A stretch of 64,000 nucleotides of DNA from Holophagaceae bacterium (GTDB lineage: Bacteria > Acidobacteriota > Holophagae > Holophagales > Holophagaceae), in contig JADKKO010000004.1 in assembly GCA_016720465.1 (NCBI GenBank), positions 248,001 to 312,000 on the forward strand, given 5' to 3'. Under the pieces are notes generated by a model. That model was not told the origin of the DNA. It was given only the letters and a program-made list of their open reading frames with translations, and searched no databases. Position numbers and translations under genes: made by a program. Positions within the stretch are counted from its first letter, which is position 1. Each line of letters starts with the position of its first letter. Below are positions 18,635 through 27,618 of the stretch, piece by piece.

Positions 18635-18904
18635 TCAGCCCTTCACCACGACCCAGATTCCCACGGCGATGAAGGCTCCGCCCGCGATGTAGCGGATCAG
18701 GTGCTCGGGAACCACGCGGAACAGGGCCTCCCCCACGGTGACGCCGATGGCCGTGGCGACGATGAGGGCGGCGCTGGCGGCCAGGAAGACCGTGAGCATC
18801 GCGCCGCTCTTGGCGGTGGCGGTCATGGCCGCAAGCTGGGTCTTGTCCCCCAGCTCCGCCAAAAAAACCGTCGCGAAGGTGGACCAGAATAGCGATCGCG
18901 TCAT
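18635..18904 (-). CDS. UPF0016/GDT1 family cation transporter, single-repeat form
   Basis: 89 residues with the family motif ELGDKTQ at about 16-22 and three hydrophobic helices, ending VVVKG. GDT1/TMEM165 members move Mn2+ or Ca2+. This is the half-size version with one motif, which must pair (as homodimer or heterodimer) to make a full transporter; no second half gene is visible in the window. Confidence 0.88.
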   Translation of the reverse strand: MTRSLFWSTFATVFLAELGDKTQLAAMTATAKSGAMLTVFLAASAALIVATAIGVTVGEALFRVVPEHLIRYIAGGAFIAVGIWVVVKG

Positions 18905-18984
18905 AGGGCCTCCGCGACCATGTTAAATCAGAAACGGCGCGCGACTGACCCAGCGCGGCAGTCTTTCAGACGCCCAATGACAGC

Positions 18985-19626
18985 TCAGGAGGCGACCAGG
19001 GCCTTCAATTCGTCGTTTCCGTATTCAGACGCGCAACTCACCACGATGGCGCAATGTCCGGGCTGGCTGGGGGGGAGCTCCACATGCCCATGGAAGATGC
19101 CCTCGTCGTCGGTCTTGCCATTGAGCAGCGGCGCGGCTTTCTTTAGGCTCGAGATGAGCCGGATGGCCACGTCGGCGCCACGCACGGGATTCTGGCTGTT
19201 GGTCAGGCGGGCGCGCATCTGAACGTCGAAGAGCTTGCCGAAGACCGGCGCCAGGGGTTTCTCGAGCACCAGTTCCAGGGTGTCCACCTCGCCCTCCTGC
19301 TGCAGGAACTCGAGGATGGCCTGGTCGAGGCTGCGCTCATTGAAGACCTGCTGCTCCTGGAGATCAGGCGGCGTGCTGTCGTACTTGCCGTTCTTGATAT
19401 CCCGGATGATGGCTTTGTGCTGCTCGTCCATCCGGAGCTGGATCGCGGCATCGGATACCGGGGGATTGGCCAGCATGTCTTCGTAGGAAGACCTGTAGCT
19501 GTCGAGGATCTCGCCGCCCACATAGATCAGGGTTTCAATCTTCGGATTGGAGAATCCTTTATCCTCGGTCTGGATATGGTAGATCCGATTGCCGTGCCGG
19601 ACGTCGGTGTTGTAGCCAGTGATCAT
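18985..19626 (-). CDS. Conserved hypothetical protein
   Basis: 213 residues beginning MITGYNTDVRHGNRIYHIQTEDKG. I recognise this opening from conserved unnamed proteins in Acidobacteria and deltaproteobacteria but not a function. The C-terminal half (DVQMRARLTNSQNPVRGADVAIRLIS ... DDEGIFHGHVELPPSQPGHCAIVVS) reads like an Ig-like/carboxypeptidase-regulatory beta-sandwich. There is no signal peptide. It lies 81 bases downstream of the response-regulator gene on the same strand, so it may share that transcript. Confidence 0.7.
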   Translation of the reverse strand: MITGYNTDVRHGNRIYHIQTEDKGFSNPKIETLIYVGGEILDSYRSSYEDMLANPPVSDAAIQLRMDEQHKAIIRDIKNGKYDSTPPDLQEQQVFNERSLDQAILEFLQQEGEVDTLELVLEKPLAPVFGKLFDVQMRARLTNSQNPVRGADVAIRLISSLKKAAPLLNGKTDDEGIFHGHVELPPSQPGHCAIVVSCASEYGNDELKALVAS

Positions 19627-19707
19627 TCCGTTGAGCCTATGCGCGAATTCAATGGGAAACCGGGGCCGGTTCCAGGGTGTGGGTATGAGCGGTGCCGTTG
19701 ACTGGAA

Positions 19708-21165
19708 CTAACGTGGCAATTTCTCGGCCAACTCCGGCATCAACTCCCATGCTATCTCACGAAGGGCCTGATCACCCAGCCTGGCCACCACGGCTTTTGC
19801 CAAGGCATCCATCAAGACTGGATCTGACATGAGCACTTGCACCAGGGCGCCCGCATCGCGCGGGAGTTCCCCGCCGGAAGCTGCGACAGGGAGCCCGGGC
19901 GTGGGCATGGCGATGGCGGGAGCGGGCATTGGAACCGCGGTGGGGCCAGGCGCAGGCTCAGACACGGCTGGGAGGGCATAGGCGGAAACAGACGGGAAGG
20001 CCGAATCCTCATGGAATTCAGCCTGCGGCAAGGCCTCCTCGAACACGGGTTGCGCAGGCCTTTCGTAATCCGGCATCTCGGTGGCGATGGTTTCGAAATC
20101 CGGTGCCTCGCCAAGATCTGCCAACGCATGCGCAGGGATGTCCTCGGAGAGGACTTCATGGGGGGGGAAGCCTGGCGCCTCGGGTGCACGAGCGGCGATG
20201 GCCTGGGCGTAGGTCGCCAAGCCCGGGATGGCCAACGTGTCCTCTTCAAGCATTTCGTCCGTGAAAGCAGGGGCTTGGGCCGCCAGGGGAGGTTCCGCAT
20301 GAAGGCCGGCTCCGGCTTCGTCCACCGCGGGGAGTTCCCCGGCTGGGGGCGCCTGGAAGTCCATCTCGGCCTCCCCAACTTCGGGCAGGGTCGGAGCCGC
20401 TTCGCTGGGCAGGTCCTTGAGAGCCTCCAGGTCCAGCTCCTCCAAGTCCAAGGTCGCGTCCATGGCGCCCACCGGAGGCGTGGGCGCTTCGTGTTCGACC
20501 TGCGCCATGGCTTCGGCCGCGGCCTGGGCTTGCAGGAAATCCGGAGAGCCGGGTTCGAGCGGCGCATCTTCGAACCAGAAATCCTCAGGCGTGAGGAGCA
20601 GCAGATCATCCTGCTCGTCAGGGCCGCTTTCGACATCGTCGAATGCTGCCACGCCTCGCTGGACCTCCGGCGGCGGAGGGCCGTCTACCACGCCCCGGAA
20701 CTCCGGCAGGCTTTTTATTTTTGTGCCCGGCACGGTGGAGAAAGGCGAGAGGACGGTGGGGTCCGCTTCGGCTTCAGCTGGTTCCGCAAGGGTCACGGGC
20801 GTGGCGAGCAGGTGCTGGACCCGCTCGGCCAATTCACGCAACTCGATCGGTTTTTTGATGAAACCCTGGATCGGCGCATGCTTGAGTTTTTCTGGATCCA
20901 CCGTGTCCAGCACCCCCGCCATCATCGCGATGGGGATGTAGGCGGAATCCGGATGCTTGCGCATCCGCGACAGCAATTCCCAGCCATCCATCACGGGCAT
21001 CGCCGTATCCAGCAAGGCCACATCGAACCGTTCGCCGGAATCCAGCAACATCAATGCTTCGCTGGCCGAACCCACGCAATATAATTCAATGGAACTCGAG
21101 CCGAGAAGCGTTTCCGCGATCTTGTGAATGCTGGGGTTGTCGTCCACAAGGAGAAGGCGGGGCAT
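19708..21165 (-). CDS. Response regulator with long acidic Ala/Pro-rich linker
   Basis: 485 residues. A receiver domain occupies about 1-125: RLLLVDDNPSIHKIAE, the phospho-acceptor in VALLDTAMPVMDG, and GFIKKPIE. The next roughly 310 residues are low in complexity and rich in Ala, Pro and Glu, without a clear fold. The last 35 residues (ALAKAVVARLGDQALREIAWELMPELAEKL) form a short conserved helix pair also seen at the ends of similar myxobacterial and acidobacterial regulators. There is no DNA-binding domain, so it probably signals by protein contact. No cognate kinase is adjacent. Confidence 0.82.
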   Translation of the reverse strand: MPRLLLVDDNPSIHKIAETLLGSSSIELYCVGSASEALMLLDSGERFDVALLDTAMPVMDGWELLSRMRKHPDSAYIPIAMMAGVLDTVDPEKLKHAPIQGFIKKPIELRELAERVQHLLATPVTLAEPAEAEADPTVLSPFSTVPGTKIKSLPEFRGVVDGPPPPEVQRGVAAFDDVESGPDEQDDLLLLTPEDFWFEDAPLEPGSPDFLQAQAAAEAMAQVEHEAPTPPVGAMDATLDLEELDLEALKDLPSEAAPTLPEVGEAEMDFQAPPAGELPAVDEAGAGLHAEPPLAAQAPAFTDEMLEEDTLAIPGLATYAQAIAARAPEAPGFPPHEVLSEDIPAHALADLGEAPDFETIATEMPDYERPAQPVFEEALPQAEFHEDSAFPSVSAYALPAVSEPAPGPTAVPMPAPAIAMPTPGLPVAASGGELPRDAGALVQVLMSDPVLMDALAKAVVARLGDQALREIAWELMPELAEKLPR

Positions 21166-21376
21166 GGTTTCCTCGGGCGGATCACTGCATGAGTTACTGC
21201 GATCACGCTACCAGAATCAAGGGGAAGTCTGTGAATGAATTAGGGGGCGCTGCGAAATAACCAGCGCCTTCCCGGCCCGCCGATCCACCGCCTTGACTGG
21301 GTCCGGGACCGGAGAGATCGCAGACCCTTTTGCCGGACCGCACGCGCGCCCGGGCCACCCCAGCAGCGGCCTGATT

Positions 21377-22684
21377 TCAATCCGCGGCCCCCTTGAGTTT
21401 GCGCAACCGCTCGGTGCCCACCAGATGCACCAGCAGAATGCGGTCCCCCACCCACACCCAAGCCACGCCCTCCAATTCCCGCAGCGCCACCTGCGGCCCA
21501 TGGGGAAGCCAGCCACGGACAGAAGCGCGCAGGTTCGAAGCCGCCCGCCACTCGGCCCGGTAGGCGCCGGTCAAGGAGCCCCGCTGACGTTCCCTGGGCA
21601 GTGGCGATCCACCCTCGTTCCAGCGCAAATCCCAGGCGGTCAGGGCCCCCTGGGCCTCATCCTTCCGCCACAACCAGGCGGCATCGTAGGCCGGCCAGGG
21701 CGCAAGATCCTCTGGGACCACCTGCCATTCCGAGGCTCCCACCTCGCTGCGGGACCGCACGGCACCGTCGGGGGAGGGCGTCACGAGCCCCATCCACCGG
21801 GGCGGCTGGGCGGACAGGATGCCAGGGCCGCTGGCATCCCGGCGCCAAACGCCATCCCGCAGCCGCCATAGGGTCCAGACACTTTCGGTCGAGACCCACA
21901 GGCGGTCCCGCCGAGGCATCCACACCTGGCTGCCCAGATGCCAGGGGAGGAGCAATTTGGGGCCCGGCAAATCCTTTCCGTCATCCCAGAGCTGTTCAAG
22001 CCGCACGGCCAATCCGCGGGGCGCCCCCGGCAGGCCATCCTCATTCCAGGGAGCCAAGCTGGAATCGGGCCAATCCCCCTCCACCGGAAGGCTGGTGAGC
22101 AACAACCGAGGGGCCTGGGAGGGATCGGGCAGCCCCAGCAATACCGCCTTCCCGTCCCAGCTGAAGCGGCTCCAGGGGCCGCTTTCCACCGCCCAGAGAA
22201 CCCGGCCTTCGGGCACTTCCAGGAGCCTTGTCTGGAAGTGCCCGCGGCCAAGGCTGAGGGTCACCAGCAGCCGATTGTGCTTGCCTGGGTCCATGCGTGC
22301 GGAGGCCAAAGGCGCGTCGAACCGGTAATGGCGCCATTCCAGACCATGCCACAACGCCACTTCGCTCCGCCCGGCGGGTCCATTGAGCGCCACGGCTTGA
22401 TCGGACAGAAAGGGCGAGGCAGGCTCCCAAGCGGTTCCGAAACCGCCTTCGGGAGGCCAGGATTCCCATTGATCCGGATCTTGCGCCGCCGTGAAGCGCG
22501 GAGCCCATCCATCTTCCAGACGCAGGTCCGCGATGGCCTCGAAGCTGTCCAGATTCAAGCTGAGCACCGCCGAATCCGGAGCCACCCCGCCTTCCCGCGG
22601 GGGCTTGAATGCCTGGACCACCGCCACCAGCAAAAGCATGCCGGCGATGAATAGCGTGGCAATGAGGTAGCGTTTCTGTGGCAC
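21377..22684 (-). CDS. Hypothetical membrane-anchored protein, propeller-like
   Basis: 435 residues. An N-terminal hydrophobic helix (ATLFIAGMLLLVAVVQAF) should anchor it to the inner membrane with the rest outside. The body is rich in Trp and Gly with recurring short strands (for example SRFSWDGKAVLLGLPDP, RRDRLWVSTESVWTLWRL, VWVGDRILLVHL), which suggests a beta-propeller-like fold. I do not recognise a family. It is divergent from the CYTH gene by 18 bases. Confidence 0.65.
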   Translation of the reverse strand: MPQKRYLIATLFIAGMLLLVAVVQAFKPPREGGVAPDSAVLSLNLDSFEAIADLRLEDGWAPRFTAAQDPDQWESWPPEGGFGTAWEPASPFLSDQAVALNGPAGRSEVALWHGLEWRHYRFDAPLASARMDPGKHNRLLVTLSLGRGHFQTRLLEVPEGRVLWAVESGPWSRFSWDGKAVLLGLPDPSQAPRLLLTSLPVEGDWPDSSLAPWNEDGLPGAPRGLAVRLEQLWDDGKDLPGPKLLLPWHLGSQVWMPRRDRLWVSTESVWTLWRLRDGVWRRDASGPGILSAQPPRWMGLVTPSPDGAVRSRSEVGASEWQVVPEDLAPWPAYDAAWLWRKDEAQGALTAWDLRWNEGGSPLPRERQRGSLTGAYRAEWRAASNLRASVRGWLPHGPQVALRELEGVAWVWVGDRILLVHLVGTERLRKLKGAAD

Positions 22685-22702
22685 CGATGACAGATTAACG
22701 GG

Positions 22703-23227
22703 ATGGCACAGAGCAACCCGTTAGAAACCGAAGTGAAACTGCGCATTCCCTCCGCAGAAGCCCTGGGTCCCCTGCTGGCCGCCTTGAGTTTCACCCCGCT
22801 GGAACCCATGCAGGACGAGGAAAGCGTCCTCTGGGACCGGGATGGGGAACTCTTCGCCCAAGGCAGCGCCTTGCGCCTTCGCCGCTACGCCGGCAAGTCG
22901 CTGCTCACCTGGAAGGGGCCGCAGCAGCCGGACCCAGAGCTGAAGATCCGTCCTGAGATCCAGACGGTGGTAGTGGATCACGAAGCCATGGAAGGCCTCC
23001 TTTCGGCCCTGGGATATACCCCGGTGCTGCGAATGATCAAGCGCCGGGCGACTTTCAAGCGGGAAGAACTCGAAGCCTGTCTGGATGAAACCTCCTTCGG
23101 CAGCTATCTGGAACTGGAAGGCGATCCCCGGGCCATCCGGCTGGCCATGGAGCATCTGGGCCTGGATGCCTCCCACATCGAGCCCCGAAGCTACGCCGCG
23201 CTGTTTAAGGAACAGGGCCTCGCCTAA
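22703..23227 (+). CDS. CYTH domain protein (CyaB/triphosphatase-like)
   Basis: 174 residues. The ExExK signature is present as ETEVKLR at residues 8-14. Further charged tunnel residues are visible in SALRLRRYAG, LTWKGP and IKRRATFK, with an acidic LELEGD at the end. CYTH proteins hydrolyse triphosphates (thiamine triphosphate, inorganic tripolyphosphate) or, in CyaB, make cAMP. Sequence alone does not decide among these. Confidence 0.88.
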   Translation: MAQSNPLETEVKLRIPSAEALGPLLAALSFTPLEPMQDEESVLWDRDGELFAQGSALRLRRYAGKSLLTWKGPQQPDPELKIRPEIQTVVVDHEAMEGLLSALGYTPVLRMIKRRATFKREELEACLDETSFGSYLELEGDPRAIRLAMEHLGLDASHIEPRSYAALFKEQGLA

Positions 23228-23267
23228 GCAAGGCCAGTGTTGTGTCGAATATGTCGTCTTACTAAAT

Positions 23268-23318
23268 GATGGAATTCCATCTCGCGCCGCCGGTGATCCG
23301 GAGGCCACATAGGCCTCC
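23268..23318. other. Two palindromes in a convergent spacer
   Basis: GATGGAATTCCATC (23268-23281) is a perfect 14-bp palindrome. GGAGGCC (23300-23306) and GGCCTCC (23312-23318) form a 7-bp hairpin around ACATA. They lie between the convergent CYTH and RND genes. Neither has a T tract, so they are weak terminator candidates. Confidence 0.4.
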
Positions 23319-23342
23319 AGACTCTACAAACCGGGTCTCGAT

Positions 23343-26300
23343 TTATTCAGGCAGATGCGGGACCGTCTCTCCGGGCTTGCCAACCCAGGCGTAGAAGCTC
23401 GGAAGGGCCAGGAGGGTGAACAACGTGGAAGTGATCAGGCCTCCAACCATCACGATGGCGAGGGGCCGTTCCAACTCGCTGCCGCCGATGCCGAAGAGCA
23501 TGGGCATCAGGCCGAGGATGGCAGCGCCTGCGGTCATGAGCTTGGGGCGCACCCGGCCGATGGAGGCTTCCCGGATGGCCTCGGCGAAGGGCATGCCTTC
23601 GGCCATCAAGTTTTTGGCCTGGATGATGAGCACCAGGCTGTTCTGCACAGCCACGCCGAAAAGCCCGATCACGCCGACGATGGAACTGATGTTCCAGGTC
23701 TCGCCCGCCAACCACAGGGCGATCAGCCCGCCTGCGAAAGCGTTCGGCAGTGTGGCGACCACCGCCAGCACTTCCCGCCAGCGTCCCAAAGCCAAGTAAA
23801 GGAGCCCCACCACCAGGACCAGGGCGACGGCGATGGCCACGCTCATCCTCCGCTCCGTTTCCCGGGCTTCCTCGATCTGGCCGCCGATCTTGACGACGGT
23901 GCCCTTGGGCAGTGACATCTCCGCCATGGCCTTCTCGACGCGGGCAGCGGTGCCACCCAGATCCCCCTTGGTCCTGATGTTGATGGCGAGGCGGCGCTGG
24001 GCGGCTTCCCGACGGATGAGGCTGGGGGTTGTCGTTTCGTCGAACCGCGCGACCTGACCCAGTTCCACGATGCGGCCGTCCTCCAGAACGATGGGCAGCC
24101 GTTTGAGCTTTTCAGGACTCACGCGGCCATCGTTGGGGAAGCGCAGGATCCGATCAATGCGTTGAGGCCCGTCGAAGCGGGAGTCCACCTCCAGTCCCTG
24201 GAGGCTGGCTTTCAAAGTCTGGGCCACCATGGTGCGCGGCACATTGAGCCGCCGTAGCGCATCCTCGTCCGGCACGATGCGCCACTTGGGCAGAGGGCCG
24301 CTGTCATCCGGGCTCACGGAGGCAACTCCGTCGACCTTGCTAAGGTGTTCCTGGATCTCCGGGAGTTTGGCCTGGAGGGCATCCAAATCCGGATTGAAGA
24401 GCTTCACCTGAATATCCGCAGGTGTGCCACCCGTGCTTTCTGACAACCGCATCTGCATGGGTGTGGTCAGCTCGACGGAATAGGGAAGGTCCTCGATGGC
24501 TTCCGTCACATCCCGTTCGACGGCCTTCGTCCCCCGCTTGCCGTCCAGCACCACCAAAACGTCGCTGATGGTGTGGGGCATGGGGTCCTCGGTCAGCTCG
24601 GCACGGCCGGTGCGGCGGTATACCGAAGCAACCCCAGGCACCTTGGCTAGTTTTTCTTCCAATTGGATATTCGCTTCGTCCACGGAGGCCAAGCTCGTTT
24701 CTGCGGGCAGGCGGGAATTGAGCATCAACGCTCCCTCATCCAGCTTGGGGAGGAAGTTACTGCCAAGATTGAAAGCCAATACCAGGCTTGGGATGGTGAT
24801 GGCCAAGGCGATCAATTGGACCATGGCCCCATGGCGCATGGCCCATTCCAGGCGGGGTTTGTAGAACCGCTTGATGGCCACAACGAAGCGCGGCTCCTCC
24901 AGCGATATACCAGGCGGCAGGAACCGCTCCACCAGGGCCGGGACCAGGGTGAAGCTGAGGATCAGGCTGAGGGTCATGGCCGAAGCCACGGCCACGGCCA
25001 AAGGCGCATAGAGGCGGCCCGCCAGGCCACCGATGGCCAGCAGTGGAATGAACACCGCCAAAATCACCAGTACCGCCGTGAGGATGGGGACGCCCACTTC
25101 GGCGGCGGCCCGGATCAGGGCCACGCGCCGGGGTTCGATGTGTTCCTTGTGTTGGTGCAGCCGGTGGGCGAGATTCTCCACCATGATCACGGCGGCATCT
25201 ACCAAAAGTCCTACCGAGATGGCGAGCCCGCCCAAAGTCATGGCATTGAGGCCCATGCCCATTGCCTTCAGGGGAATTGCCGCACCGAAAGTGGCAAGGG
25301 GCAGTACGGCAATGACCAGTAGCGCTCCACGGAAGTTTCCCAGCAGTAGAACAAGCACTGCGGCCACGAACAACCCGCCCAGGAGCAGCGCCATGGTGAC
25401 GCCGTTGAGAGCGCTCGTGACAAGGGCGCCCTGGTCGTACATAAGGGTGAGAGACATGCCTTCAGGTAGTCCTTTGCGGAGTTCTTCCAGGGCCTTGCGG
25501 ACTTCGACGGCCGTGCCCAACACGTCTGCCGTAGGCTGCTTCACCACGCGCAGGCTTACGTCCTCATGGCCTTCATGACGGGCCAGGCCGCGCCGGAAGG
25601 CGGGACCTTCCCGCACGTCGGCCACATCGCCGAGCTGCACCATGCCGCGGTGGGCTCGGAGGGGGAGGTGACGGATGTCTTCGGTGGTAGCCGCGAGGCT
25701 GCCCACGGTCATGAACCAGCCTTTGTCCTGGATTTCCATGACGCCTGCGGCCGTGTCCTGGGCGCTGCCTTTCATGGCATCCGCCACCTGATCTAGGCTG
25801 ACCCCCTGAAGTCGCATCCGCTCGGGATCGAGGGTGACTTGTAGCTGGCGTTCTTCACCTCCCAGGCGTTCCACCCGGGCCACGCCCGGCACAGCCTGGA
25901 GTCGCGGGACCAGGACTTTTTCGGTGAGGTCCCGCAAACGCATGAGATCTACCGAAGGTCCCTCCAGCACGATTTCCTGGATCTCCTGGAGACGCCCCGC
26001 AGCGCTGGACATCAGGGGTGGTCGGGTCCCTTCAGGGAAATTGCCGACGATGCCTGACAGGCGTTCGGCCACAAGCTGACGCGCCCGCCAAGGGTCGGTG
26101 TCACCCTCGAAAGCCACCACCACCTGGACAACTTCGGCCTGAATGGTAGTGACCACACGCTTGACGCCCGGAAGGCCGCCCACGGCCTGTTCCACGGGCT
26201 GGGCGACCGTGAGTTCCAATTCCGTAGCTGCCCGGCCTGGACTTTGGATGAGCAGATTCAGAGACGGCAAAGTGAGATCAGGAAACAGGTCCCGCTTCAG

Positions 26301-26498
26301 GTTCAAGAAGGTCGCGATGCCCGCGACCAACCATACCAAGGCCAGCGCAAACACCCAACCCTTGCGGGGCAGCAGCCAGTCGAACCAGCGGCGGATGAGG
26401 GTCCGGTGCTGAGGTGTATAGACGGCGTAGGGATCGTGCGCCATGTGCGGATCAAGAGGGATTTCCTCATCGTTCGGCAAGTTGGGCTCAGTGGTCAT
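23343..26498 (-). CDS. Heavy-metal-type RND efflux pump, inner-membrane subunit (CzcA/CusA-like)
   Basis: 1051 residues from the ATG at 26498, which has GGAGG eight bases upstream; an in-frame GTG lies at 26507. It has the RND layout of 12 helices and two large periplasmic loops. The TM4 region reads LAISVGLLVDAAVIMVENLAHRL, the pattern of HME-RND metal pumps, and the final helices match CzcA/CusA. It uses proton motive force to export metal cations (family knowledge); which metal is not decidable. It overlaps the adaptor gene by 11 bases and ends the tolC-adaptor-RND unit. Confidence 0.93.
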   Translation of the reverse strand: MTTEPNLPNDEEIPLDPHMAHDPYAVYTPQHRTLIRRWFDWLLPRKGWVFALALVWLVAGIATFLNLKRDLFPDLTLPSLNLLIQSPGRAATELELTVAQPVEQAVGGLPGVKRVVTTIQAEVVQVVVAFEGDTDPWRARQLVAERLSGIVGNFPEGTRPPLMSSAAGRLQEIQEIVLEGPSVDLMRLRDLTEKVLVPRLQAVPGVARVERLGGEERQLQVTLDPERMRLQGVSLDQVADAMKGSAQDTAAGVMEIQDKGWFMTVGSLAATTEDIRHLPLRAHRGMVQLGDVADVREGPAFRRGLARHEGHEDVSLRVVKQPTADVLGTAVEVRKALEELRKGLPEGMSLTLMYDQGALVTSALNGVTMALLLGGLFVAAVLVLLLGNFRGALLVIAVLPLATFGAAIPLKAMGMGLNAMTLGGLAISVGLLVDAAVIMVENLAHRLHQHKEHIEPRRVALIRAAAEVGVPILTAVLVILAVFIPLLAIGGLAGRLYAPLAVAVASAMTLSLILSFTLVPALVERFLPPGISLEEPRFVVAIKRFYKPRLEWAMRHGAMVQLIALAITIPSLVLAFNLGSNFLPKLDEGALMLNSRLPAETSLASVDEANIQLEEKLAKVPGVASVYRRTGRAELTEDPMPHTISDVLVVLDGKRGTKAVERDVTEAIEDLPYSVELTTPMQMRLSESTGGTPADIQVKLFNPDLDALQAKLPEIQEHLSKVDGVASVSPDDSGPLPKWRIVPDEDALRRLNVPRTMVAQTLKASLQGLEVDSRFDGPQRIDRILRFPNDGRVSPEKLKRLPIVLEDGRIVELGQVARFDETTTPSLIRREAAQRRLAINIRTKGDLGGTAARVEKAMAEMSLPKGTVVKIGGQIEEARETERRMSVAIAVALVLVVGLLYLALGRWREVLAVVATLPNAFAGGLIALWLAGETWNISSIVGVIGLFGVAVQNSLVLIIQAKNLMAEGMPFAEAIREASIGRVRPKLMTAGAAILGLMPMLFGIGGSELERPLAIVMVGGLITSTLFTLLALPSFYAWVGKPGETVPHLPE

Positions 26499-27618
26499 GG
26501 TCCTCACCTCCGCTCTTGCGCTTGATTTGGAGTGATTTCAAGAGGTAGGCCCCTTCGCCCACCACGGTCTCGCCGGTCTTCACGCCCTCCAGCACCATCA
26601 CGTCGCCGCCGAGTTCCACACCGCGTTTGACGGGACGGAATACAGCCTCTTCACCCTCCTTCACAAAGACGCCCCAGGTTCCTTCCACTTGCTGCAAGGC
26701 GCTTTGAGGCAGCACGATGGCCTTGGTGAGAGGCACATGCACTTCGAGCGGTGTGCCGGGAATGGGTAAGGGACCTCCCGACAGCCGGAGGCGATAGCTC
26801 AGCCGCCGGGTGTCTCCCGTCAGCGCTGCGGGCATTCCTTCCAGCCGGGCTTTCCAGTGGTGTCCATCGGCCCGCCGGACCTCTGTGATCGTTCCTGGAG
26901 ACCAGTTCTGGGGTGCCGGAAGGGTCAGTTCCAGACGCGCCAAGGAAGCGGCACCAGATTGAAAACCACCCAGTTCCTGGCCCGCTTCAACGCCCTGGCT
27001 GAGCTGCACTTTGTAAACAGCAACGGTTCCGGCACTGGGAGCTTTCATCGTGAACGTGGCTCCAGCAGACTCGGGGCGCAGGCCCCGGGCCTCCAGGGCC
27101 AGACGGGAAGCTTCCTCGTCAGCCTGGGCCGTCGCGGCCTCGCTACGGGCCGCCTCCAAGTCGCGGCGGGAACCGGCCTGGGCCTCGAACAAGCGCTGCT
27201 CACGCGCCAACTCAGCTTCAGCCCTTTGCTGTTTGGCTTTCGCGGCAAGCCAATCACCCTTCAGTCGCGCCAGTTCTGGGCTCTGGAGGGTGAGCAGGGC
27301 CACGCCGGAACCCACATGTTTTCCAGGCGGGACCAAGATCGCCGAGATGATGCCCTTTACGGGTGTGGTGAGCATGGCCTGGGCGGATTCATCTCCGATG
27401 GCCTCCGCGGGATACCACGCACCCTCCGCTTTGGGCTCGGGTACCTGCATGAAGTGCAGGCCGCGAACAGATTTCAGCGGCAAACGATTCAAGTCCTCGT
27501 TCGCGATCGTCTGTGCGGGAGGCTCAGCGGTTGGCGCAGCTGCTTCCTTCTTGGGATCGCAGGCAGTGAAGGCGATAAGCGCAAGGCTCAAGGCAGAAAT
27601 TCGAAGCAAATTGTTCAT
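26488..27618 (-). CDS. RND periplasmic adaptor lipoprotein (CusB/CzcB-like)
   Basis: 376 residues. The signal sequence ends in a lipobox, IAFTAC, so it is probably a lipoprotein. The membrane-fusion pattern is clear: a lipoyl half (TTPVKGIISAILVPPGKHVGSGVALLTLQSPE), a helical hairpin (about 120-180), the second lipoyl half and a beta-barrel, ending with VFRPVKRGVELGGDVMVLEGVKTGETVV. The tail GGEDHDH is acidic and His-bearing and may bind metal (inference). It overlaps the tolC-like gene by four bases. Confidence 0.92.
   Translation of the reverse strand: MNNLLRISALSLALIAFTACDPKKEAAAPTAEPPAQTIANEDLNRLPLKSVRGLHFMQVPEPKAEGAWYPAEAIGDESAQAMLTTPVKGIISAILVPPGKHVGSGVALLTLQSPELARLKGDWLAAKAKQQRAEAELAREQRLFEAQAGSRRDLEAARSEAATAQADEEASRLALEARGLRPESAGATFTMKAPSAGTVAVYKVQLSQGVEAGQELGGFQSGAASLARLELTLPAPQNWSPGTITEVRRADGHHWKARLEGMPAALTGDTRRLSYRLRLSGGPLPIPGTPLEVHVPLTKAIVLPQSALQQVEGTWGVFVKEGEEAVFRPVKRGVELGGDVMVLEGVKTGETVVGEGAYLLKSLQIKRKSGGEDHDH

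Noticed and set aside
21246..21268. Hairpin GGCGCTG/CAGCGCC as a terminator after the propeller-like gene
   Set aside because: Seven-bp stem without a T tract on either strand; too weak to call.
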